From the NCBI GenBank assembly GCA_964532145.1, contig CAZHGM010000003.1:1-48082 (forward strand): a stretch of DNA of 48,082 nucleotides, given 5' to 3'. Below are positions 41,317 to 48,082 of this stretch, piece after piece. This DNA is from JAPUDQ01 sp964532145. GTDB taxonomy: Bacteria; Patescibacteriota; Saccharimonadia; Saccharimonadales; Saccharimonadaceae. The first letter of the stretch is position 1. Each line of letters opens with the position of its first letter. The translations under genes were made by a program, and so were the position numbers. The notes below the pieces were generated by a model. That model searched no databases, had not been told where the DNA came from, and saw only the letters and a list, made by a program, of their open reading frames with translations.

Positions 41317-42312
41317 TCATTGTGCTATGTCAGGGGCGTTCGGCAGCGATGTTGAGTCGATACTACGCTGCAATGACTCAGCCTGCAAATTAAGACTATC
41401 GAGCGCTTGTTTTTTGCTGTCGTAATCCCTGATCATCGCCTCGATTTGTTGCCGTTCAGATGATAGTTGTTGCTGCCGGTTGAGCAGTGCGGACCGTTCT
41501 CTGCTAAACTGAGCTGACGAGGCAAAATCCCCTGATGACGATCGGTTATTGAACGATGAAATATCTTCGACAAGAGAAGTAACTTCCTGGTTGTAGCGTC
41601 GTGAACGATCATCGATGCTCGCAGCCAATGTGTTCAATTGATCCACGAGGTCGCGCTGCTGCTGCTCAAGTTCAGTAAAGACACGCTCATAGCGCCGGAA
41701 TAGCTCCGTGAGTGACAAGCGATTCGTAAAGTACTGTTCGTAATGATGCTCAAGCTCAACGGGCAACTGCTGCGCTTCCGACCCCAAAATCGAATGTAGC
41801 TCGTTATAGCGCTCACCTGGCTCGGTCTTATCGTAGAGAGACAAGCGCGCTTGGAGGGAGGCATCGTTGATCGTTTTCATCGCTTCGTCGATAAGCGCGT
41901 TAATACGTTGCCGCTCATGTTCGCTTAGACGATCATAAACAGCATGAAGCATTTCATGCGCGGCGGTAACTTCCTTGATACCATTAAGACGTTCATCCGT
42001 TATGTCATAGATAAATATCTGCCGCGCCACGTAGCAGCCGAGTATCGCTGTCTTTTCAGTGTGTTGTCGACAATGGCTGTTAAAGGATGTCGCAGCCTCA
42101 ACCTGCGGCCGAGAAGCATAAAACAAAAACCTTCCTTCGCCACTCATCGAACTCTTGCTAGCAATATCCCGCACGGTTGATGAGGGTTGGTAACGCCACA
42201 CGGTGATTTGATCAACGATAGAGACGCGGTTGAAAAATATCCATACTGCACATGCCAGCAATACCAGACTGAGTAGACTACGAAATATATTGCTACGCGA
42301 CGCTGGCTTCAC
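41317..42312 (-). CDS. Membrane-anchored HExxH protein with long coiled coil
   Basis: A 331-residue protein. One N-terminal membrane helix (SLLSLVLLACAVWIFF) is followed by an extracytoplasmic part. AAHEMLHAVYDRLSEHERQ includes an HExxH motif, so it may be a zinc peptidase. Two cysteines (HCRQHTEKTAILGCY) could pair. From residue about 200 it is Gln/Glu/Arg-rich coiled coil. It overlaps the end of clpC by 20 bases, so it is probably translated from the same mRNA. Role unknown; a membrane partner of envelope quality control is a guess. Confidence 0.65.
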   Translation of the reverse strand: MKPASRSNIFRSLLSLVLLACAVWIFFNRVSIVDQITVWRYQPSSTVRDIASKSSMSGEGRFLFYASRPQVEAATSFNSHCRQHTEKTAILGCYVARQIFIYDITDERLNGIKEVTAAHEMLHAVYDRLSEHERQRINALIDEAMKTINDASLQARLSLYDKTEPGERYNELHSILGSEAQQLPVELEHHYEQYFTNRLSLTELFRRYERVFTELEQQQRDLVDQLNTLAASIDDRSRRYNQEVTSLVEDISSFNNRSSSGDFASSAQFSRERSALLNRQQQLSSERQQIEAMIRDYDSKKQALDSLNLQAESLQRSIDSTSLPNAPDIAQ

Positions 42313-44797
42313 TCGTCGCCTTTTCGGTCGTAGCGCTTACTTCAAATTCACCGCGGCGAGCGCCAATCTGTACAATTGTACCTTTTTCATACTCACCAGT
42401 AATAATCCCCTCGGCAATAGCATGTTCGATATCGTTCTGAATGACGCGGCGAAGGGGTCGTACCCCGCGTTGGGCATCGTAACCTCTTGCGATGAGCTCT
42501 CGTTTAGCAGCGGGACTCACGGTAAGTCCGAGGCCTTTTCGCACGAGCCGACGTTCGAGTTCGTCAAGCTGAATATCAATAATCTTTGTAATTTGAGGTT
42601 TTGTCAGTGCGTGAAACACGATTGTCGCATCAAACCGGTTTATGAGCTCGGGGCGCATCATACCTTCGAGCGCTTTCATGGCAGCATGCGTGTTATGTTC
42701 ATGCACGATAGCGAGGTCTTTTTGGTCTTCCCGACTCCTGACCTCAAACCCAAGCTCTGACTCACGGTACATCGATTCTGCACCGAGGTTGCTCGTCAAA
42801 ATGACAATCGTATTACTAAAATCAACCTTGCGACCTTTTGCGTCAGTCACTGTGCCATCCTCTAGCATTTGCAGTAATAGCTGAAAAATATCGGGGTGAG
42901 CCTTTTCAATTTCATCAAACAACACAACACTGTAGGGCTGTCTGCGAATTTTGTCAGTCAGCTGACCTCCATCTTCGTAGCCGACATATCCGGCTGGCGC
43001 TCCGAGTAAACGCGAGCTGGTATGGCGCTCCTTAAATTCACTCATATCGATCTTGACAAGTGATTGCTCAGAACCGAATACTTCCTTGGCCAGCACCCGG
43101 GCAAGTTCCGTTTTCCCGACACCGGTCGGGCCCATAAATATAAACGAACCAATTGGACGTTTCGCTGATGATATACCCGAACGGCTGCGCCGGATCGCCT
43201 TCGCGACTTGGCTAATCGCCTCCGTCTGACCGATCACATGCTTAGCGAGGTGAGATTCGAGTTTTTTCAGCAAACTCATTTCAGAACGTTTCAACTGCCG
43301 CACAGGTACGCCCGTCATCGTTGCCACAGCTTCGGCGACAATATCGTCCGTGAGTGCGGTGACATGTTTTACGGCATGCTTGACCTGCAACTCCTCTACG
43401 AGCTCTTTCAGGCGGCTCATTCGCATTTTGTAGAGTGCGGCACGTTCATAGTCCTCGGCGGCGACGGATTCATCCATCTTTTCCTCAAGCTGGCGAATTT
43501 CTTTGTTGATTTCACGAGTTTTACTTGGTTTATGCCCCTGCTTAACACGTAGCAACGCGGCAGCCTCATCAATGACATCAAGTGCTTTATCAGGCATATG
43601 GCGCTCTGAAACGTAACGGTCGGCCATGTATACCGCGTTATCAATAACCTCGTCGCTCATCGTCACGCCGTGAAATGTCTCATAGTGCTTGCGCAAGCCT
43701 TTCACAATGGCGACCGTGTCGGTAAAATTGGGCTCCGGCACCATGACCGGTTGTAAACGCCGCTCAAGAGCGGCATCTTTTTCGATGTGTTTGCGATATT
43801 CGTCAAGTGTGGTTGCACCAATCAGCCGGACAGCGCCGCGTGCAAGCGCTGGTTTCAGCATATTTGCCGCATCCATGGAGCCTTCAGCCGACCCCGCACC
43901 AACCAGCACGTGCATTTCGTCGATGAAAATGATGACATTAGGGTCATTCTTGATCTCATCCATCACTTTTTTAAGACGCTCCTCGAATTCGCCGCGGTAT
44001 TTCGTCCCAGCGATCATTCCAGCCATATCGAGCAAAATAATTCGTTTCTCGAGCAGATGCTCGGGGACATCATCACCGGCAATCCGCGCTGCTAGCCCTT
44101 CGACAATCGCGGTTTTGCCAACACCTGGTTCGCCGATGAGAATTGGGTTATTTTTTGTGCGGCGGCTCAGAATTGTTATCATTCGGGAGATTTGCTCGTC
44201 ACGTCCAATCACCGGATCAAGCTTGCCTTGGGCGGCTAGAAGTGTTAGATCAGAACCAAATCTATTTAGCGCCGGCTGCTTTTGGCGACTTCGCTGTTGT
44301 GTTGCCGTACTGCCACCATACGCCTGGGAAGCGTCATCGTATTGCTGGCGGTTAAGATACCCTTCAAGCTCCCCGAGCAATTCATCGACATTCGTGTTCA
44401 TATCACGGAGTAATACCGTTGCTCGAGCATTTTTCTGGCTCAATATGCTAAACAAAATATGCTCAGTACCGCAATAATCCTGGCGAAATTCCTGGGCGAT
44501 ATCCCAACTCATCTTAAGTGTCAGCTTCGCCGTCTCGCTCAACCCTTTTGCACCCGTACTCACGACAAGCGCTCTGGGTGTAAGATTAAGCGCATGCTGG
44601 GCTCGCTCAAGAGTGACACCTGCATCCGCAAGGATTTTCGCACCGACTGATGTTTCTTGAGCCAAAACACCCAGTAACAGGTGTTCCGTACCGATGTAAG
44701 TACTGCCCAAGCCGCGTGCCGAGAGTTCTGCCTGCTCGAGGCTCCCCCGCGCGTTATCGGTCAGGTGATTAATAAAATCTGCGAAATTTTCTGGCAT
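42293..44797 (-). CDS. clpC: AAA+ unfoldase ClpC
   Basis: An 834-residue Clp/Hsp100 ATPase. The N-domain has two repeats (TYIGTEHLLLGVLAQE and YCGTEHILFSIL). AAA-1 has Walker A GEPGVGKTAIVEG and Walker B IFIDEMHVL. The UVR-like middle region is KMDESVAAEDYERAALYKMR. AAA-2 has GPTGVGKTELAR and VVLFDEIEKAHPD. The LGF-type ClpP loop region is present around SELGFEVRS. It supplies unfolded substrates to ClpP. AAAAGGA lies 4-5 bases before the ATG. A near-perfect CIRCE and promoter lie upstream. Confidence 0.96.
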   Translation of the reverse strand: MPENFADFINHLTDNARGSLEQAELSARGLGSTYIGTEHLLLGVLAQETSVGAKILADAGVTLERAQHALNLTPRALVVSTGAKGLSETAKLTLKMSWDIAQEFRQDYCGTEHILFSILSQKNARATVLLRDMNTNVDELLGELEGYLNRQQYDDASQAYGGSTATQQRSRQKQPALNRFGSDLTLLAAQGKLDPVIGRDEQISRMITILSRRTKNNPILIGEPGVGKTAIVEGLAARIAGDDVPEHLLEKRIILLDMAGMIAGTKYRGEFEERLKKVMDEIKNDPNVIIFIDEMHVLVGAGSAEGSMDAANMLKPALARGAVRLIGATTLDEYRKHIEKDAALERRLQPVMVPEPNFTDTVAIVKGLRKHYETFHGVTMSDEVIDNAVYMADRYVSERHMPDKALDVIDEAAALLRVKQGHKPSKTREINKEIRQLEEKMDESVAAEDYERAALYKMRMSRLKELVEELQVKHAVKHVTALTDDIVAEAVATMTGVPVRQLKRSEMSLLKKLESHLAKHVIGQTEAISQVAKAIRRSRSGISSAKRPIGSFIFMGPTGVGKTELARVLAKEVFGSEQSLVKIDMSEFKERHTSSRLLGAPAGYVGYEDGGQLTDKIRRQPYSVVLFDEIEKAHPDIFQLLLQMLEDGTVTDAKGRKVDFSNTIVILTSNLGAESMYRESELGFEVRSREDQKDLAIVHEHNTHAAMKALEGMMRPELINRFDATIVFHALTKPQITKIIDIQLDELERRLVRKGLGLTVSPAAKRELIARGYDAQRGVRPLRRVIQNDIEHAIAEGIITGEYEKGTIVQIGARRGEFEVSATTEKATSEASVA

Positions 44798-44882
44798 AGT
44801 TCCTTTTTACCCTTTCGAGCCATAATCATGAGTGGCTCTTACCCTGAGTTATCCTGTCGGTATGGTCACTAACTCAATATTC

Positions 44883-44910
44883 AGTATAGCAAAACTAGCA
44901 CTCTGGTCAA
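44883..44910 (-). promoter_or_regulatory. clpC: clpC promoter
   Basis: Minus-strand -35 TTGACC (44905-44910), 16-bp spacer, -10 TATACT (44883-44888). The -35 sits in the loop of the CIRCE-like operator. Leader of about 80 bases. Confidence 0.68.
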
Positions 44911-44921
44911 GCGAGTGCCAG
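44895..44921. promoter_or_regulatory. CIRCE-like HrcA operator
   Basis: CTAGCACTC, nine bases, GAGTGCCAG. It differs from the CIRCE consensus at one base in the left arm and two in the right, while the two core arms (AGCACTC/GAGTGC) are intact. Places clpC under the same repressor as clpP. Confidence 0.85.
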
Positions 44922-45001
44922 TTTTGCTAACAACTAATCTCTTAACTATTCTTAAGATTAGATATACTCCATCCGTTGACGATCAGAGCGACACCTGAGC
45001 T

Positions 45002-45049
45002 TGTCGCATACGTTTCACTTGTCTAGTGATGTGTTTGGGGGGTGCGACA
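45002..45049. other. Long-range inverted repeat after nusA
   Basis: TGTCGCA (45002-45008) and TGCGACA (45043-45049), 34 bases apart, in the gap between clpC and nusA. No function seen. Confidence 0.3.
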
Positions 45050-45050
45050 G

Positions 45051-45084
45051 ACAAAAACTTCCGGTTGATTCCGGGGGTTTTTGT
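45051..45084 (-). terminator. nusA: Terminator of nusA
   Basis: Stem with CCGG/CCGG and AAAAAC/GTTTTT pairing; on the minus strand GTTTTTGTC follows. Located 35 bases after the nusA stop. Confidence 0.7.
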
Positions 45085-45116
45085 TATAAGCCTGAGGGCA
45101 GGAACCTGCGTAGGAG

Positions 45117-46247
45117 CTACTCCGCGTTTTCCTCTATCGCGCTGAAAAGTTCGTCCTCGATATTTTTGCGAGGCTTTTTCTCTGTTTTTGGTACGACCGA
45201 GCTGGTAGCTGGCGTGATATCGAGCTCGTATCCCGTTAGTTTGCTCGCCAAACGGACATTCTGTCCACCGCGGCCGATCGCAATAGACTGCTGTGTTTCA
45301 TCGACAAACACTTTGGCTCGTTTTGGCTCACCGTCCTCGATTTCAACTTTAGCGATTTCGGCTGGGCTCAGCGCATTGACGATGAAGTTTTTGACATCGG
45401 TGTCATAGCTGATGATATCAATCTTTTCCTGTTCACCAATCTCATTCATGACGGCATTGACGCGCGTACCATGACCGCCAACAAAGGTACCAACCGGATC
45501 AACACCTGGCACGTTGCTGAGTACCGCCAGCTTAGTTCGTTTACCCGCTTCACGCGCAATTGCCTTAATCTCAACCGCGCCGGTTTCCATCTCAGGCACT
45601 TCCTGGCGGAACAAGTAGTCAACAAACGCTTCGTTGGCACGAGTCAGGATCAGCTGCGGGCCACGCGTATCTCGTTCGACATCTTTAAGATAGACCTTGA
45701 TACGACTACCAATTGAGTAATATTCACCCGGGATTTGCTCGCTGGCAGGCAGGATACCAACTGTTTTGCCAAGCTCAACACGAACAACACGCGGCTCAAC
45801 CCTCTGCACGGTGCCAACCAGGACGGTCCCGATTTTATCAGCAAACTCTTCCATAACCACTTCACGCTCAGCCTCACGCAATTTTTGCAGCACGACCTGC
45901 TTTGCAGTCTGCGCAGCCACACGGCCAAATGTAGTGGCTTCAAATTTTTCTTCGACAACTTCGCCAACCGTGGCATCTTTGTTGATTTTTTTGGCCTCTT
46001 CGATGGTGAGCTCAGTGGCGGGATTTTCTACTTCGTCCACAACCTGGTACATGACATAGACATGTGCAGTGCCTTTGACAGTATTAAGCTCTGCGCGAAC
46101 ATCTTGGTCGCGGTCGCCATTGTCGCGGCGCCAGGCGGCCGCAATCGCTTGCTGAACAACGTCAAGCACAGTTTCCTCGGGTAAATTTTTTTCCTCGGCA
46201 ATTGTAGTGATTGCGAGCACAAGCTGTTTTACATTGAGATCTTCCAT
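45117..46247 (-). CDS. nusA: Transcription termination/antitermination factor NusA
   Basis: A 376-residue NusA. From the ATG at 46247 (MEDLNVKQLVLAITTIAEEK) it has the N-terminal RNAP-binding domain, an S1 domain, and KH domains with FVGGHGTRVNAVMNEIGEQE and GRGGQNVRLASKLTGYEL. No extra C-terminal repeats. AAAGGA sits 6 bases before this ATG. An in-frame ATG at 46481 would add a non-family tail through the promoter and is rejected. It is not followed by infB; clpC is downstream. Confidence 0.94.
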   Translation of the reverse strand: MEDLNVKQLVLAITTIAEEKNLPEETVLDVVQQAIAAAWRRDNGDRDQDVRAELNTVKGTAHVYVMYQVVDEVENPATELTIEEAKKINKDATVGEVVEEKFEATTFGRVAAQTAKQVVLQKLREAEREVVMEEFADKIGTVLVGTVQRVEPRVVRVELGKTVGILPASEQIPGEYYSIGSRIKVYLKDVERDTRGPQLILTRANEAFVDYLFRQEVPEMETGAVEIKAIAREAGKRTKLAVLSNVPGVDPVGTFVGGHGTRVNAVMNEIGEQEKIDIISYDTDVKNFIVNALSPAEIAKVEIEDGEPKRAKVFVDETQQSIAIGRGGQNVRLASKLTGYELDITPATSSVVPKTEKKPRKNIEDELFSAIEENAE

Positions 46248-46272
46248 ATATTCCTTTCCGTGTCGTGTTATG

Positions 46273-46294
46273 AAAAAACCCGACCTGTCGGCCG
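46273..46294 (-). terminator. Terminator-like hairpin in the nusA leader
   Basis: Minus strand: CCGA, loop CAGG, TCGG followed by GTTTTTT, ending about 25 bases before the nusA start. It lies between the promoter and the gene, so it could be an attenuator, perhaps sensing NusA itself. Confidence 0.55.
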
Positions 46295-46310
46295 GATATG
46301 TACGTCGGTA

Positions 46311-46339
46311 AGTATAGCCCGTTATGAGGCATGAGTCAA
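46311..46339 (-). promoter_or_regulatory. nusA: Promoter of nusA
   Basis: Minus-strand TTGACT (46334-46339), 17-bp spacer, TATACT (46311-46316). Predicted leader of about 57 bases. Confidence 0.75.
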
Positions 46340-46441
46340 GAGCCGCGATGCCGTTCTTGAGATAAGGTGAACCCATAGACTGACCAGAGCAGCGCAATCT
46401 GCATTCGTTATGCCTTATTTTTACGTTACAATTATAGTGAC

Positions 46442-48082
46442 ATGAATCAAACACTGCGCTTGTACAAATATTTCTTGCCAAAACACTACGAGCTTGAGCT
46501 TACGCTACAACGCACGCAACGTACATTCCATGGACGAGTCATCATTTCGGGGCATACGCCACACAACAAACACCCGCTGTTTGTTCATGCCAAAGAGCTG
46601 ACAATTCATCATGCCACTATTGACGGTGAAGCTGTTGCGGTGAAGCCATACGCACACGATGCGATTCGCCTAGGCGACGATATACCGCATGGAGATCACA
46701 CGCTGCGCATCGAATTCAGCGGGAAGATTACTGATAGCATGCACGGTATCTATCCCTGCTACTACGAGCACGAGGGCATCAAAAAAGAGTTACTTGCCAC
46801 ACAGTTTGAGCCGCATCATGCTCGCGAAGTATTCCCCTGTATCGACGAACCGGAAGCGAAAGCTACCTTTGCCCTCACCCTTCATACCGAGGCAAATGTC
46901 ACGGTATTGTCGAATACGACGCCGCGTGATATTGAGCAGCAGTACCACCAAGATACGCAAGAAAAACAGCTGATTACTCGGTTTGAAACGACACCGCGCA
47001 TGAGTACGTATTTGCTTGCATTTGTAGTTGGCGAGTTACACGCCAGCACGGCTACAAGCAAAAACGGGGCGAACGTATCAGTGTATTCTACCCTGTCCCA
47101 GGCGAAATCATCCCATCGGTTTGCGCTGAAAGAAGCCATCCGCCATCTTGAATTTTTCGAAGATTATTTCGGTATCGACTTCCCACTTGGCAAATGCGAT
47201 CATATCGCACTGCCAGACTTTTCGGCTCTCGCTATGGAGAACTGGGGGCTTATCACCTATCGTGAGGGATTTTTAGTGACACATGAAACCACGTCAATCG
47301 CCCAGCAACAATACATCAGCTCAGTTATTGCGCACGAGCTAGCCCACCAATGGTTTGGCAACCTCGTGACGATGCGCTGGTGGGACGACCTATGGCTTAA
47401 TGAGAGCTTTGCGAATCTCATGCAGTACATTGCACTTGATCACGCGCATCCTGACTGGTTAGTATGGGATGACTACGCCGATCAGGAAACGCAGCTCGCG
47501 CTCAGCCGTGACCAATTTGCCCATGTTCAGCCGGTTCGTCACACAATAATAACCCCCGATGATATTGCAACGGTTTTTGACAAAGCGATTTTGTACGCCA
47601 AAGGGAGTCGGCTGCTTCGCATGGCAATGGAGCACATCGGCGAACCAGAATTCCGAAAAGGACTTACGGCATATTTTAATGATTTTTGCTATACAAATAC
47701 TGAAGGTGCCGACCTGTGGCGGACTCTGTCAAAGAGTTCCGGCAAACGTATTGAAGCATTTATGGATACATGGCTGTCGCAGGCTGGTCTGCCGGTAGTA
47801 TCGGTCGAGTCATCGGGCACTGGCATCATAGTGAGCCAGCACCGGTTCGCTCTTGGCGGACATACCAGGAATACAATTTGGCCAATTCCGCTTGCTCCGC
47901 ACGATCCTCACATGTCGCACATGTTGACAAAGCGCCGGGAAACCACGCAAGCTCATTTACCCCAAATCAACCGCGATAACATCAATCATTTCGTGACCGC
48001 CTATGATCTGGACGCGTTCACCAAGATGAGAGGCATGCTCCAGGCACATCAACTATCAAGTGTCGAACGTGGCGCGCTCCTA
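46442..48082 (+). CDS. M1-family aminopeptidase (cut by window edge)
   Basis: The first 547 codons of a gluzincin aminopeptidase (PepN-like). The N-terminal beta domain is followed by the exopeptidase signature SALAMENWGLITY (GAMEN variant LAMEN) and the zinc site VIAHELAHQWFGN with the third ligand in LWLNESFANLMQY. The Tyr-containing region TEGADLWRTLSK follows. The start MNQTLRLYKYFLPKHYELEL fits the family. TACAAT is 9 bases and TATAGT 3 bases before the ATG, so a leaderless start is likely. It trims N-terminal residues from peptides, so it may finish the work of ClpCP. Confidence 0.92.
   Translation, partial: MNQTLRLYKYFLPKHYELELTLQRTQRTFHGRVIISGHTPHNKHPLFVHAKELTIHHATIDGEAVAVKPYAHDAIRLGDDIPHGDHTLRIEFSGKITDSMHGIYPCYYEHEGIKKELLATQFEPHHAREVFPCIDEPEAKATFALTLHTEANVTVLSNTTPRDIEQQYHQDTQEKQLITRFETTPRMSTYLLAFVVGELHASTATSKNGANVSVYSTLSQAKSSHRFALKEAIRHLEFFEDYFGIDFPLGKCDHIALPDFSALAMENWGLITYREGFLVTHETTSIAQQQYISSVIAHELAHQWFGNLVTMRWWDDLWLNESFANLMQYIALDHAHPDWLVWDDYADQETQLALSRDQFAHVQPVRHTIITPDDIATVFDKAILYAKGSRLLRMAMEHIGEPEFRKGLTAYFNDFCYTNTEGADLWRTLSKSSGKRIEAFMDTWLSQAGLPVVSVESSGTGIIVSQHRFALGGHTRNTIWPIPLAPHDPHMSHMLTKRRETTQAHLPQINRDNINHFVTAYDLDAFTKMRGMLQAHQLSSVERGALL

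Noticed and set aside
46248..46481. N-terminal extension of nusA to the ATG at 46481
   Set aside because: It would span the nusA promoter and hairpin and does not match the family start; ATG 46247 has the ribosome site.

Overview
The window looks like chromosomal DNA of a Patescibacteria/CPR bacterium, most probably Candidatus Saccharibacteria (TM7). This is an inference from gene content, short proteins, small intergenic gaps and promoter style; no search was run. TGA is an ordinary stop here (for example the inositol-monophosphatase-like gene ending at 1597), which argues against the UGA=Gly lineages SR1 and Gracilibacteria. Almost all housekeeping genes lie on the minus strand.

Layout. 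1-6751: str region, read right to left as rpsL, rpsG, fusA, then an unusual insert (broken aminoglycoside-phosphotransferase-like gene, inositol-monophosphatase-like, NadD-like, HIT), then tuf with its own promoter. 6765-8970: small secreted or hypothetical genes, GC-rich in part, with two terminators that share an exact 43-bp repeat. 9106-16589: rpoBC. 16625-23073: a secreted metallopeptidase-like protein, clpP with a perfect CIRCE operator, two small membrane proteins, trigger factor, a decayed ORF, hisS and a SpoU methyltransferase. 23143-25898: a gene graveyard (broken membrane protein, YdeI-like ORF, broken AraC regulator and a VOC remnant).

25943-29534 is the most notable part: a 3.6-kb integrative element inserted exactly at the 3' CCA end of tRNA-Leu(UAG). 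It carries a serine recombinase and a two-gene cargo (Nudix hydrolase and inositol-monophosphatase-like protein). The 6-bp core TGGTGC occurs at three junctions that read as attL, attR and an internal, inverted copy of the joined ends (attP-like). As a result the cargo is bracketed by 239-bp inverted repeats and the recombinase by 136-bp inverted repeats. The recombinase leader holds three long complementary pairs that could form a pseudoknot or a start-site switch.

29641-48082: a second tRNA-Leu-like sequence with a hairpin-rich insertion, a NadD-like gene, rsmD, a phospholipase-C-like protein, recG, a TSUP permease, tyrS, a class A penicillin-binding protein, PIN-TRAM, radA, an HExxH coiled-coil protein, clpC with a second CIRCE-like operator, nusA, and an M1 aminopeptidase running off the right edge.

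Functionally the window is dominated by transcription, translation and protein quality control. ClpP, ClpC and trigger factor are all present, and both clp genes have an HrcA-type operator placed with the -35 box in its loop. Other points of interest are an EF-G whose NKxD motif reads NKIN, an RpoC without either set of zinc-binding cysteines, terminator-like hairpins in the rpoB and nusA leaders, many promoters so close to start codons that the mRNAs should be leaderless, and degenerate 7-bp tandem repeats at three loci.
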